Below, piece after piece: positions 38,962 to 46,670 of a stretch of DNA of 64,000 bases (the stretch's first letter is position 1; each line of letters begins with the position of its first letter). Below the pieces are notes generated by a model that saw nothing but the letters and a program-made list of their open reading frames with translations, ran no database searches and was not told the origin of the DNA. The position numbers and the translations under genes are program-made. The stretch is from the NCBI GenBank assembly GCA_021156175.1, contig JAJNBL010000001.1:248001-312000 (forward strand), read 5' to 3'. The stretch comes from Rickettsiales bacterium. GTDB lineage: Bacteria > Pseudomonadota > Alphaproteobacteria > Rickettsiales > JAJNBL01.

Positions 38962-39380
38962 CTAAACTCTTTTCCCTGCTATCTTACTAATACAATGAAC
39001 AATATCCAAAACATCTTGTGTTGCCCTTTGCATATTAGACGAATTTTTTTGCGTCACAGCACTCTGTTCTTCAATAGCGCTCGCAATATTATTGACATAC
39101 TCGCTTACAGAATGCGTGGTGTTTTTTATAGCCACAACACCCATTACTCACATTTAATGAAACATTCTGCATTTCCGCAATTTTACAAGCAATATCGTCT
39201 GTTGCTTTACTGGTTTGATTCGCGAGATTCTTGACTTCAGCCGCCACGGCGGCATCCTTTACCCGCCTCTCCTGCCCGTGCAGCTTCAATCGTCGCATTA
39301 AGCGCTAGAAGATTCACCTGTCCTGCAATCTTTCTAATCAGATTAACGATCTCCTCCATGGACTGAGAACTTACAACCTT
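38962..39380 (-). pseudogene. Methyl-accepting chemotaxis protein remnant (C-terminal signalling region)
   Basis: Three reading frames must be joined to recover a chemoreceptor tail. From the 5' side: [20 protein letters not shown] with [17 protein letters not shown], a frame change near 39256, [20 protein letters not shown], a second frame change near 39145, then VAIKNTTHSVSEYVNNIASA with IEEQSAVTQKNSSNMQRA, and a stop at 38962. These pieces match the conserved MCP hairpin tip and flanking helices. The sensor, membrane and HAMP parts are absent upstream, so this is a decayed fragment rather than a single sequencing error. The remaining 245 bases to slt hold nothing I recognise. Confidence 0.8.
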
Positions 39381-39516
39381 AATGCGATACTTGATAAAAC
39401 CACAGAACGTTATATCTCAACTTTCCCAAGCCTATCCTCCTGTCCCATTTGCACTTAAGCCCCAGATGGGGTATATAGACCCCTAGTCGGTTAACCACTA
39501 TAGATGAGTAAAAATT

Positions 39517-40461
39517 ATGACCCTACGTGCATGCATATTTCCTGGCCAAGGATCCCAATCCGTGGGGATGGGCAAAGCACTGGCAGAAGCCTTTCCTATT
39601 GCCAAACACATATTTCAGGAAGTCGATGAGGCACTGAAACAAAACCTTTCCCAGATTATTTTCGAAGGGCCAGAAGAGGCGCTCACCGCAACCTCCAACA
39701 CCCAACCGGCCCTGATGGCGGTTTCAATCGCCGTGTTACGGGTACTCGAAGAACAAGGTGGAAAGTCACTTAAGCAGCTCTGTGCTTATGTCGCTGGACA
39801 TTCTTTGGGCGAATATTCGGCTTTGACCGCCGCAGGCGCAATTACTCTTTCCGATTCTGCACGACTCCTTCGTATTCGTGGAAACGCGATGCAAGAAGCT
39901 GTACCTGCCGGGAAAGGCGCGATGGCAGCTTTAATTGGCGTCGAATTTGAAGTCGCGCAGGAAATTGCGAAACGCGTGACCAATGGCGGAGTATGCCAAG
40001 CAGCGAATGATAATGGCGGCGGACAAGTTGTATTAAGCGGCACCACTGGTGCGATTGATAATGCAATTGCCATTGCTGCTGAATATGGCGTACGTCGAGC
40101 GGTAAAACTCCCTGTTAGCGCACCTTTCCACTCTAGCTTGATGGAACCTGCAGCTAAAGTGATGGCCGAAGCATTGGCCGCGGTTTCGATCGAAGTACCG
40201 GTAGTGCCATTGATTGCAAACGTGACCGCCGAAGAAACAAGCGATCCTAATGAGATCCGCGACCTCCTCGTTCGCCAAGTAACCGGCACCGTACGTTGGC
40301 GCGAATCGGTTGGCACCCTTAAAACCAAAGGCGTTACCCAAGCCATTGAAATTGGAGCAGGAAAAGTGCTAGCAGGCCTCGTGAAGCGGATTGATAAGGA
40401 TATCGACGCCCTCTCCCTCCAGACCCCCGAAGAGATCGAACAGTTCCTTAAAACCCTTTAA
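39517..40461 (+). CDS. fabD: Malonyl CoA-acyl carrier protein transacylase
   Basis: Transfers malonyl groups from CoA to acyl carrier protein for fatty acid synthesis; 314 residues. The N-terminal CIFPGQGSQSVGMGKAL leads to the catalytic serine in AGHSLGEYSALTAAG. The catalytic histidine is in LPVSAPFHSSLMEPA, with TGTVRWRESV and EIGAGKVLAGLVKRI following. It stands apart from other fab genes in this window. A seven-base hairpin (GCCGCAA/TTGCGGC, 40483-40509) lies 21 bases after the stop and may end the transcript, though no T tract follows. Confidence 0.96.
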   Translation: MTLRACIFPGQGSQSVGMGKALAEAFPIAKHIFQEVDEALKQNLSQIIFEGPEEALTATSNTQPALMAVSIAVLRVLEEQGGKSLKQLCAYVAGHSLGEYSALTAAGAITLSDSARLLRIRGNAMQEAVPAGKGAMAALIGVEFEVAQEIAKRVTNGGVCQAANDNGGGQVVLSGTTGAIDNAIAIAAEYGVRRAVKLPVSAPFHSSLMEPAAKVMAEALAAVSIEVPVVPLIANVTAEETSDPNEIRDLLVRQVTGTVRWRESVGTLKTKGVTQAIEIGAGKVLAGLVKRIDKDIDALSLQTPEEIEQFLKTL

Positions 40462-40482
40462 GTCCAACAAAAATCATCATAC

Positions 40483-40509
40483 GCCGCAATTATCTTTGAC
40501 TTTTGCGGC
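40483..40509 (+). terminator. Possible terminator hairpin after fabD
   Basis: A perfect seven-base stem GCCGCAA/TTGCGGC encloses a 13-base loop. The downstream sequence (ATATATCTATAG) has no real T tract, so it may instead be an RNA-stabilising end. Confidence 0.4.
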
Positions 40510-40550
40510 ATATATCTATAGGTATGTGGGCATATTTTCCCCTCCCTTAT

Positions 40551-40637
40551 GCCTCGGTGGTGGAATTGGTAGACGCGCTAGACTCAAAATCTTGTGTCCG
40601 CAAGGACGTGTCGGTTCGAGTCCGACCCGAGGCACCA
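40551..40637 (+). tRNA. tRNA-Leu (anticodon CAA)
   Basis: An 87-base gene including the encoded CCA. The acceptor stem GCCTCGG pairs with CCGAGGC, followed by discriminator A and CCA. The D arm has TGGTAGACGC and the anticodon loop is CTCAAAA with anticodon CAA. A long variable arm (GTCCGCAAGGAC) marks the class II Leu type. The T arm is GTCGGTTCGAGTCCGAC. The anticodon stem (CTAGA/TCTTG) has one T-T mismatch. Confidence 0.95.
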
Positions 40638-40747
40638 TGAAATATAAGGATTTTTTGCCTCCATTCCGAGTTCCAGATTTAGGGGAAAATTAGCCCAAAC
40701 ATCACCGGAACATCACTGCAGGAAAAACCTCTTTCCTTTACTGCCTT

Positions 40748-40882
40748 TTACCAAGCCAGCAATTGCGTGCAGATATGTGCCATCTCTTCTTCCGAAATGT
40801 ATTGAATTCTGGGAATGGGTTTACTCCAGGTTATACCATGAATCCTTTTCAAGGAGGGTGTATAAAAGATTAAGAATGAAGT
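40748..40882 (-). pseudogene. Possible tyrosine-recombinase (integrase) fragment near tRNA-Leu
   Basis: On the minus strand a short open stretch encodes ITWSKPIPRIQYISEEEMAH followed by ICTQLLAW and a stop. This resembles the segment of phage-type integrases where the core-binding domain meets the catalytic domain (proline-rich, then a Y-[IL]-[ST]-x-E-E pattern). No catalytic Arg/His/Tyr residues remain. Its place 110 bases from tRNA-Leu fits an old integration site. The match is short and could be chance. The rest of the 255-base spacer holds nothing recognisable. Confidence 0.3.
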
Positions 40883-40892
40883 TCAGGACGGC

Positions 40893-42572
40893 CTAAAACA
40901 CCTTCGCTGTCACATTCAAATAAATCTCGACTCCCTCTGTCTCAATGCCGTCACTCCGATACAAGGGGGCGGCAATGGAGAGATCGGTGGAGAAGCGGTC
41001 CCAATTCACGCGCACACCGCCACCCGCGCCGGCGATGACGTCATAGGAGGCATTGGGTTTGAGTTTGGCTGTGCCTTCGTCCAGGAAGAGGTACGGTTCA
41101 AAGCCCGGTTCGAGTGCATCGGGGATATAGGGTTTAGCTTTTTCCGGTAATGCAAAAATGGCTTCATTTCGTTGGTATAGTCCGCTATCACCCGAGACCA
41201 CCGAGCCGGAAAATCCGCGCACAGTGCTGTTATCGCCCATGCTGATCTGCTCGGAACCGTAGAGGGTATCGAACGCGTATTGTGCACGCGCGGAGCCATT
41301 ATAGCGTCCCCAGTCGAAGGGGCGGATGTAAGTGATTCCGGCATCAAGCTTATTGAACTGCGCGCGCGGTGTATCGCTGGTGGCATTTGCCGGATCGCGC
41401 ATTGCGCCGAGCGCTGTTAATCCACGTGAGTACGTAAAATCTCCATACCACACGCCTTTCGTTCCGCGATAGGTTTGATTGACGCCGAGACGCATGACGG
41501 TGAGCGGTTGGGGCGTGAGTAAGATGTCGTTCAGCAACCGCGAAGATTTTTTTACGTTCAGCGTACTGAATACGGCAGTCTGGCTGTTGGTTCCACGATA
41601 GACAACGCGGCTTGCCGTGAAACTGTTATTATACGTTGCGCCAAACATTTCGGCAGCCCCGCCGATGACGGAAAAATATTCCGAGTAGCTTAAGTCGCTC
41701 GAAAACGTCCAGTAGCCGTAGGGTACGCTGATGTTATAGGCCAGCGCGTTGGTGTCTTTGCTCCCGACATAAAAGAACGAATGGCGGTCATTGAGCCAGA
41801 ACATATTATCGTACTCGAACCCTGTGCGGATGCGGCGTTCTCCGGTGTTTTTCTGGCCATAATTATCCATTCCCACCGTCATGCGGAAGCGATCTTGCGG
41901 GCTGTCTTTGATAACCACTTTGGTCGTGCCTTCTTTTTCTCCCGGCCAAAGGCGCAAGGATGCATTGGAAGAAGGCAAGCGGTTCATTTGATCCAGGCCT
42001 TGCTCATAATCTTTGAGGTTGAACTTCTTTCCCATCAACCCAGGGAATGCGGTGCTTGCACGCATCCGATCTTCCAAAGACATATCATTGAGTTCAATCG
42101 CTTCCGTCACCCCTTCCATAATGGTGAGGCGAAGAGTGCGGCTTTTTAACTCCTGCTCGGGGATGAGTGCACGGCTGGTGACTAGGCCCTTTTCAATATA
42201 ACGATTAGTGACGTCGCGAATGAGGGCACCAATGGCGTTATAACCCATGCAGGTGCCAAGGTAAGGAGAAGTGAGGTTCTGAATTTCTTTGTCAGAGAGG
42301 GATTCTGCACCTTCTAAGTTGATACGGTCGATGGGGAAGCAGACTTTATCTTTGGGTAGTCCGGCTGGGGCTTCTATGCTTGGCACTTGAATATCCGCAG
42401 GAGGCCGCAAGAGCTCCTGTTCCAATCGCCGTTGGCGTTCTTGTTCCAGGAATATTTGGCCTGGGTCTTTGATCCCTTGGGCGGTAGAAGGAACTTGGGC
42501 TGATACGGAAACCGGAAGCAACGCCGCGAGCAGAAATGCATATACCCATTTATTTCCCCACAATGAATACAT
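40893..42572 (-). CDS. TpsB/ShlB-type outer membrane transporter (two-partner secretion)
   Basis: Omp85-superfamily pore that exports its partner TpsA across the outer membrane; 559 residues. A signal peptide (about residues 1-25, ending SVSA) is followed by a Gln/Arg-rich linker (LEQERQRRLEQELLRP), the POTRA region with CFPIDRINLEGAESLSDKEI and TCMGYNAIGALIRDVTNRYI, and a 16-strand barrel region. The conserved VRGF-type loop reads STVRGFSGS. The C terminus ends in TAKVF, an outer-membrane insertion signal. The two POTRA-region cysteines are typical. It lies 22 bases after the tpsA stop. Confidence 0.92.
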   Translation of the reverse strand: MYSLWGNKWVYAFLLAALLPVSVSAQVPSTAQGIKDPGQIFLEQERQRRLEQELLRPPADIQVPSIEAPAGLPKDKVCFPIDRINLEGAESLSDKEIQNLTSPYLGTCMGYNAIGALIRDVTNRYIEKGLVTSRALIPEQELKSRTLRLTIMEGVTEAIELNDMSLEDRMRASTAFPGLMGKKFNLKDYEQGLDQMNRLPSSNASLRLWPGEKEGTTKVVIKDSPQDRFRMTVGMDNYGQKNTGERRIRTGFEYDNMFWLNDRHSFFYVGSKDTNALAYNISVPYGYWTFSSDLSYSEYFSVIGGAAEMFGATYNNSFTASRVVYRGTNSQTAVFSTLNVKKSSRLLNDILLTPQPLTVMRLGVNQTYRGTKGVWYGDFTYSRGLTALGAMRDPANATSDTPRAQFNKLDAGITYIRPFDWGRYNGSARAQYAFDTLYGSEQISMGDNSTVRGFSGSVVSGDSGLYQRNEAIFALPEKAKPYIPDALEPGFEPYLFLDEGTAKLKPNASYDVIAGAGGGVRVNWDRFSTDLSIAAPLYRSDGIETEGVEIYLNVTAKVF

Positions 42573-42594
42573 ATATTCTCCCTATATTTGTACT

Positions 42595-44937
42595 CTACAA
42601 CGCAAAATCAAATGCGCCAATATGCCCGCCGGACTGAGCATTAGGTTTATCTTCCGGCTCGCGGATAACTTCTTTTCCCTGCTCAAGCGCTTCTTCTTTC
42701 GCATCAATGTAGCCACCGTTTAAGCGCACAAGTGAGGTTGCCGAAAGCCTGCCCATATTCGCTACCAACGCGCCACCTTGGTCATAGCGCAGCATGCGGA
42801 TGAAATCCTTCCGGAAAATCCCACGATCCATCTTGATCAGATCAAATACTGGCTTGCTTTCGACGATAACCGGATTCGGTGAATTTAGGATTAAATTCCC
42901 TTCCACGCTTTGGAACGCCCCGCCAATATTGCGGATTTCGCCGCTTGCATTGACTTCGATATTGCCTAGCGCCCGGAATGTCCCGCCATGCGTATCCAAG
43001 GATGATCCGCCTTTCTTCTTGCAGAACCAGGAGCATATGGTTTCTTCATAAGCCGAACCGCTGAGCATCATTTCCGTGGTGATATTACGGGTATTTACGG
43101 TAATCTTCCCACCTTGCGCGTAGATTTCACCACCCTGGTTCATCACGTCTTTTGTATTAATAATGACATCGCGTCCTGCGGTGATAAAGGCGGTTTCTCC
43201 AGGCACAGCAGCATCTCCAAATTCTACTTGCTGGCCACGGATACGTTTCCTCTTGAACAGGAACCTTCCGCTTTTGCGATTATAGGATGTCAGCTCGCCT
43301 TCATTCGCAACGGACGCTTTCTCAATCACATTATAAAGAGTGCCATTCGTGGAGTGGTAAACCACATCTTGATTCGAGATGAAACGTCCTGCCATGTTGT
43401 AAATATCGCCAACCGAGCGAGTCACCACATCGTCTTCCGAACCAAACACAATCGCGAGCGCATCTTTGGAAAGCGAACGGTTCTCGATACGCCCGGCGGA
43501 AATTAGCGTCACGGCTCCTTCGGAGCGGAAATCATTGGCAATGCGCGTGGTTCCCTGAATGGTGGAGCCGTGGTTGATAATATCGCCGGAAGTGGTTTCG
43601 ATAATCACGCCGCCATCGACGGATGCAATGCTGCTATCATTCCACGTGCCATTTGCCTGTTGCACTGCACGAGCCAAGAATGTGGGACTCCGGGTAAAAG
43701 TGTTGGTAGCAGAAAGAACATCCGCACCTGCGATCTCAAGTCGTTCCGATGCATTCAAATTATTCGCTCCCGTGAGCGAAGTTAACGTGGGCCGCTGCCA
43801 GCTACTGCCCCCATCTTTCCCTATCAATTCAATTGCTTTGGCATCAATAATATTCGTGGCACCAACGACAGAGCCATTATTTCGGATACGCACCAGATTA
43901 TTCGCGGTAATCACATTCGCGCCCAGCGCTTCCACCTTGCCATTACCGGCAATCACCACTTTATCCGTTGTACTCGTGACGTTATTGCCGCTGCCTGCGC
44001 GTTCGCCAATGAAGTTATTCCGCGCACTCTGAATATTCCCATCAATCAGGATTTTTCCCGAAGCCGTGATGGTGATATCCTCAATCGTCGAAGCCGCACT
44101 GCCTGAGACTTTCACGCCCGCACCTGCTTCCGTCACCGCAATCTCGATTTTACTCGAGGTGAGGCTACCGAGTCCTGTAATATCCACACAAATCGCATCC
44201 GGGCAGTCATCGCCAACCACATCTACGCCTGCGCTGACATGACTCCAGGGGCTGGTGAGGTCTACCACCGAGATCGAGGAATCGAGTTCCACATTAGAAT
44301 TTCCACCAACCACGCGAATGGCAGCACCTTCAAGGTCGAGATCATTGGTAATTGGTGCATCAATTTCTACTTTTTTCGCGATCAACTCCAGCCGCGATAA
44401 TGTTCCGGCGATGCCATCGCCTTCGACACGGATCGTGCCTCTATTGGTGCTCAAGACCACGTTGCGTTGTGTGGTAATCGGCGTAACGGTACGATCAATA
44501 AAACTCACGCGGCCTGTGGTCAGTGCCACACCGCCTGTATTGATAAACTCCCCGCCATTGACGGTTATCCCGTTGGGGTTGGCGAGAATCACATGGGCTG
44601 GCAATCCCAATACCTCGAGTGGCCCTCGAATGCGGGAAGGGTTAGAGGACGTCACTTCATTGACAATCGTCCGTGCATCGACCTGGCGATTATCGAGCAT
44701 TACGCCCGCCTTGCCTACGTTGAAATCCGTATAGGTATTATGGCTAATATCTCCCGTAACCCCAGTAAAAACGGGAGCGATATTGACAGTCACATGACCA
44801 TTGGAAGCACGAGTGGCTGTGGTTGCCGTTCCCCCATCAGGAGTTACTTGCGCGAATGCGGCTATTGGCATACAGCCTAGAGCTGTAAACACAGACAAAA
44901 CGAATGAGCTGAGTAAATAGTAACGCGTATGTCGCAT
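42595..44937 (-). CDS. TpsA exoprotein with filamentous haemagglutinin N-terminal domain
   Basis: Secreted partner of the adjacent TpsB, 780 residues from the ATG at 44937, which follows GGGAGA. The signal peptide ends near FAQV. The TPS secretion domain contains FTGVTGDISHNTYTDFNVGK and the hallmark ANPNGITVNGGEFINTGGVA. The remainder is a repetitive beta-helix (ITASGKILIDG, VIAGNGKVEALGANVITANN) with a C-terminal cap-like segment. At 780 residues it is short for the family, which often exceeds 1,500. There is no VENN motif or C-terminal toxin and no immunity gene, so contact-dependent inhibition is unlikely; an adhesin or surface factor is more probable. Confidence 0.9.
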   Translation of the reverse strand: MRHTRYYLLSSFVLSVFTALGCMPIAAFAQVTPDGGTATTATRASNGHVTVNIAPVFTGVTGDISHNTYTDFNVGKAGVMLDNRQVDARTIVNEVTSSNPSRIRGPLEVLGLPAHVILANPNGITVNGGEFINTGGVALTTGRVSFIDRTVTPITTQRNVVLSTNRGTIRVEGDGIAGTLSRLELIAKKVEIDAPITNDLDLEGAAIRVVGGNSNVELDSSISVVDLTSPWSHVSAGVDVVGDDCPDAICVDITGLGSLTSSKIEIAVTEAGAGVKVSGSAASTIEDITITASGKILIDGNIQSARNNFIGERAGSGNNVTSTTDKVVIAGNGKVEALGANVITANNLVRIRNNGSVVGATNIIDAKAIELIGKDGGSSWQRPTLTSLTGANNLNASERLEIAGADVLSATNTFTRSPTFLARAVQQANGTWNDSSIASVDGGVIIETTSGDIINHGSTIQGTTRIANDFRSEGAVTLISAGRIENRSLSKDALAIVFGSEDDVVTRSVGDIYNMAGRFISNQDVVYHSTNGTLYNVIEKASVANEGELTSYNRKSGRFLFKRKRIRGQQVEFGDAAVPGETAFITAGRDVIINTKDVMNQGGEIYAQGGKITVNTRNITTEMMLSGSAYEETICSWFCKKKGGSSLDTHGGTFRALGNIEVNASGEIRNIGGAFQSVEGNLILNSPNPVIVESKPVFDLIKMDRGIFRKDFIRMLRYDQGGALVANMGRLSATSLVRLNGGYIDAKEEALEQGKEVIREPEDKPNAQSGGHIGAFDFAL

Positions 44938-45262
44938 GATTTCTCCCTGTAGGCGTAAAGTCAAAGCTGTTCCCTTTGACGGCAGGAAGTATAGCAAAAT
45001 CCCTTAATAAATCCAGTAGTTTCTCTGTTTAAAACTACTCGGTAACTACAAGTTATATCTCTTTATGGATATCACAATCATGTGATAAATATTAACCTAT
45101 GTGTAAATATTATGCACCTTTCTGTTGAATCCCCCTATGAAGTTGTGTAAAAACTACGGGTCTTCCCGCGATAGGGGTAAAGATGTGTTTAAAGGCTTCG
45201 AATCACTATAAGAGGCAAGTGTTTCCCGGGATTTTCCGGGCTATAGAAATGGAAATTCCTAA
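44938..45262. other. AT-rich non-coding spacer with a possible structured RNA
   Basis: No gene is visible. At 45132-45177 a seven-base stem (CCCCTAT/ATAGGGG) encloses a further hairpin (CGGG-TCTT-CCCG, 45157-45168). At 45225-45240 CCCGG pairs with CCGGG around a six-base loop. The spacer should hold the promoter of the TPS operon (minus strand), but I cannot place it with confidence. Confidence 0.4.
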
Positions 45263-45709
45263 TGTAGATACATATCAGTAGGAAAATGTTATCATAAAAA
45301 TGGAATAATTTTTGGTTCTGCGTACCAAGAGGCATATTTCGGAGCAGAAAAATGCTCTACTCATTCTTTACCATATATCTTAGTACAAGATGGCTTAATA
45401 CAAAACCTTTTGAGACCTAATTCATTGGGGCCAGAAGTATTCGAGTATTTATGGGAAAAAGACCATTTAGATCGCCACTTTATTCACTATGCAAGCTTAA
45501 TTGATCAAATACCAATAGATAAAAACCTCAAAGCCGATGCCTCGGAACAAGTAAAACAAGCCATGGTTTTTCTTCAAAAGAACATAGAAAATAAAAATCA
45601 TACAAACAAATTGATAGATAAATATTATTGGACATACAAATATTGTACGACACATTCTTCAAATATGAATGAAATCAAAAACGTTATCTTGATACCAGCA
45701 AATCCATAA
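45263..45709 (+). pseudogene. 5'-truncated remnant resembling the end of a nucleotide-cyclase-like protein
   Basis: The frame is open from 45263 to the stop at 45709 but has no ATG or GTG; the first possible start is TTG at 45410, well inside the conserved-looking part. Upstream codons read RYISVGKCYHKNGIIFGSAY then QEAYFGAEKC. This resembles the R-G-x-I-x-x-G ... FG-x-A-x-x-E-A-Y pattern near the end of class III cyclase-like domains in some bacterial proteins. The rest (FEYLWEKDHLDRHFIHYASL) is helical and polar. The start of the gene is missing, so it is probably inactive. A separate 99-residue protein from TTG cannot be excluded. Confidence 0.5.
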
Positions 45710-45726
45710 ACTGGCTCAAAAACTCT

Positions 45727-46266
45727 TTACACAAACGGATCATACGCCCACTGCAGCAACGCCTGCCGCTGTTTCGGACGACAACTAAGATCATCCGGAG
45801 TGCAATGCGCTTTAATCTGCCCGGCATGACGTGCAAAAGCCCGCCAGCGCTTGATTTGCACCGCATCTACCTCCTTGATACGCCGCCCCAGATAATACCT
45901 GCAATACCACTGGAACCAACCGCGCGGATCGGGATCAATAATCCAACCTTTTCGCCTCCAAACACCTAACGATTGGCGGCTCTTGATACCAAAATAATTG
46001 AGTTCCGGATTCGCCACTTCACTGACGCGTGCCCGGACAAACCAATCTTTCGGAAATTCATCCCGGCAATCATTGCAATATTTGCCTTCAAACACGCCCA
46101 TTTCCAGCATCTGCTTGGGTGATAAATGAGGTGTGAATCCCTTCGCAAACGCTTTTCCCATCGGAGCTTCCAGCGTATAGGAATACCCTGTTTGCATCTT
46201 GTCATGCACCTTCACACGATCGCCAACATGGTACATAGGACATCCCTCACAATGCTTCATCATCAC
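45727..46266 (-). CDS. Conserved hypothetical protein, Trp/Tyr-rich
   Basis: A protein of about 179 residues without signal peptide. It contains CEGCPMYHVGDRVKV at the start, LEAPMGKAFAKGFTPHLSP, and MLEMGVFEGKYCNDCRDEFP followed by DWF. The C-terminal half has GVWRRKGWIIDPDPRGWFQW with YCRYYLGRR and CRPKQRQALLQWAYD. I recall closely similar uncharacterised proteins in diverse bacteria and some eukaryotes, with the W-x-x-K-G-W and D-P-R-G-W-F-Q-W-Y-C blocks conserved; no function is known to me. Cysteine pairs (CEGC, CNDC) hint at metal or redox chemistry, which is inference. Up to three adjacent ATG codons could be the start. Confidence 0.8.
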   Translation of the reverse strand: MMMKHCEGCPMYHVGDRVKVHDKMQTGYSYTLEAPMGKAFAKGFTPHLSPKQMLEMGVFEGKYCNDCRDEFPKDWFVRARVSEVANPELNYFGIKSRQSLGVWRRKGWIIDPDPRGWFQWYCRYYLGRRIKEVDAVQIKRWRAFARHAGQIKAHCTPDDLSCRPKQRQALLQWAYDPFV

Positions 46267-46433
46267 AGTGAGCGGATAAAATTGGAATATGAAATTGAAG
46301 GCAGGATACCTATGGAGCCGAAGTGCAAATACAACGAGCGTTATTTGAGAAGAAGAAATAGCGATTGCATCAAGCCTTGAAATAGCTAAGCTTGCACAGA
46401 TCTTATATTCACCAATGCTCTGAGAGAGTCCCC

Positions 46434-46661
46434 ATGGATAACGACGATATCGTAACGAAAGACAGCAATGGCACGATCCTTAATGACGGAGACTCCGTCT
46501 TCCCGATCAAAGATTTGAAGGTGAAAGGAAGCTCCACGGTGATCAAACGCGGGACGATGATTAAAAATATCCGTCTCACCGGCGACCCGGAAGAGATCGA
46601 GTGCCGTGCAGGCAATGTGAAAGGCCTAGTGCTTAGAACCGAGTTCTTGAAGAAGGCTTAA
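46434..46661 (+). CDS. phnA: Short PhnA/YjdM-family protein
   Basis: A 75-residue protein matching the C-terminal PhnA domain: DIVTKDSNGTILNDGDSV, FPIKDLKVKGSSTVIKRG, and KNIRLTGDPEEIECRAG with VLRTEFLKK. The N-terminal zinc ribbon of the 111-residue E. coli protein is missing, a form common in alphaproteobacteria. Despite its name the family is not a proven phosphonate enzyme. The ATG at 46434 follows GAGAG. It converges on the sulfatase gene, with nine bases between the stops. Confidence 0.9.
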   Translation: MDNDDIVTKDSNGTILNDGDSVFPIKDLKVKGSSTVIKRGTMIKNIRLTGDPEEIECRAGNVKGLVLRTEFLKKA

Positions 46662-46670
46662 CCTACTCCA

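Noticed and set aside
42595-44937. Contact-dependent inhibition (CdiA/CdiB) system
   Set aside because: No VENN motif, toxin-like C terminus or immunity gene; the exoprotein is far too short.
44998-45120. Possible promoter boxes for the TPS operon
   Set aside because: The stretch is AT-rich throughout, so many -10-like hexamers occur and none stands out.
46126-46380. An 84-residue plus-strand frame between the conserved hypothetical gene and phnA
   Set aside because: Largely antisense to the conserved hypothetical protein, with no ribosome site or recognisable pattern.
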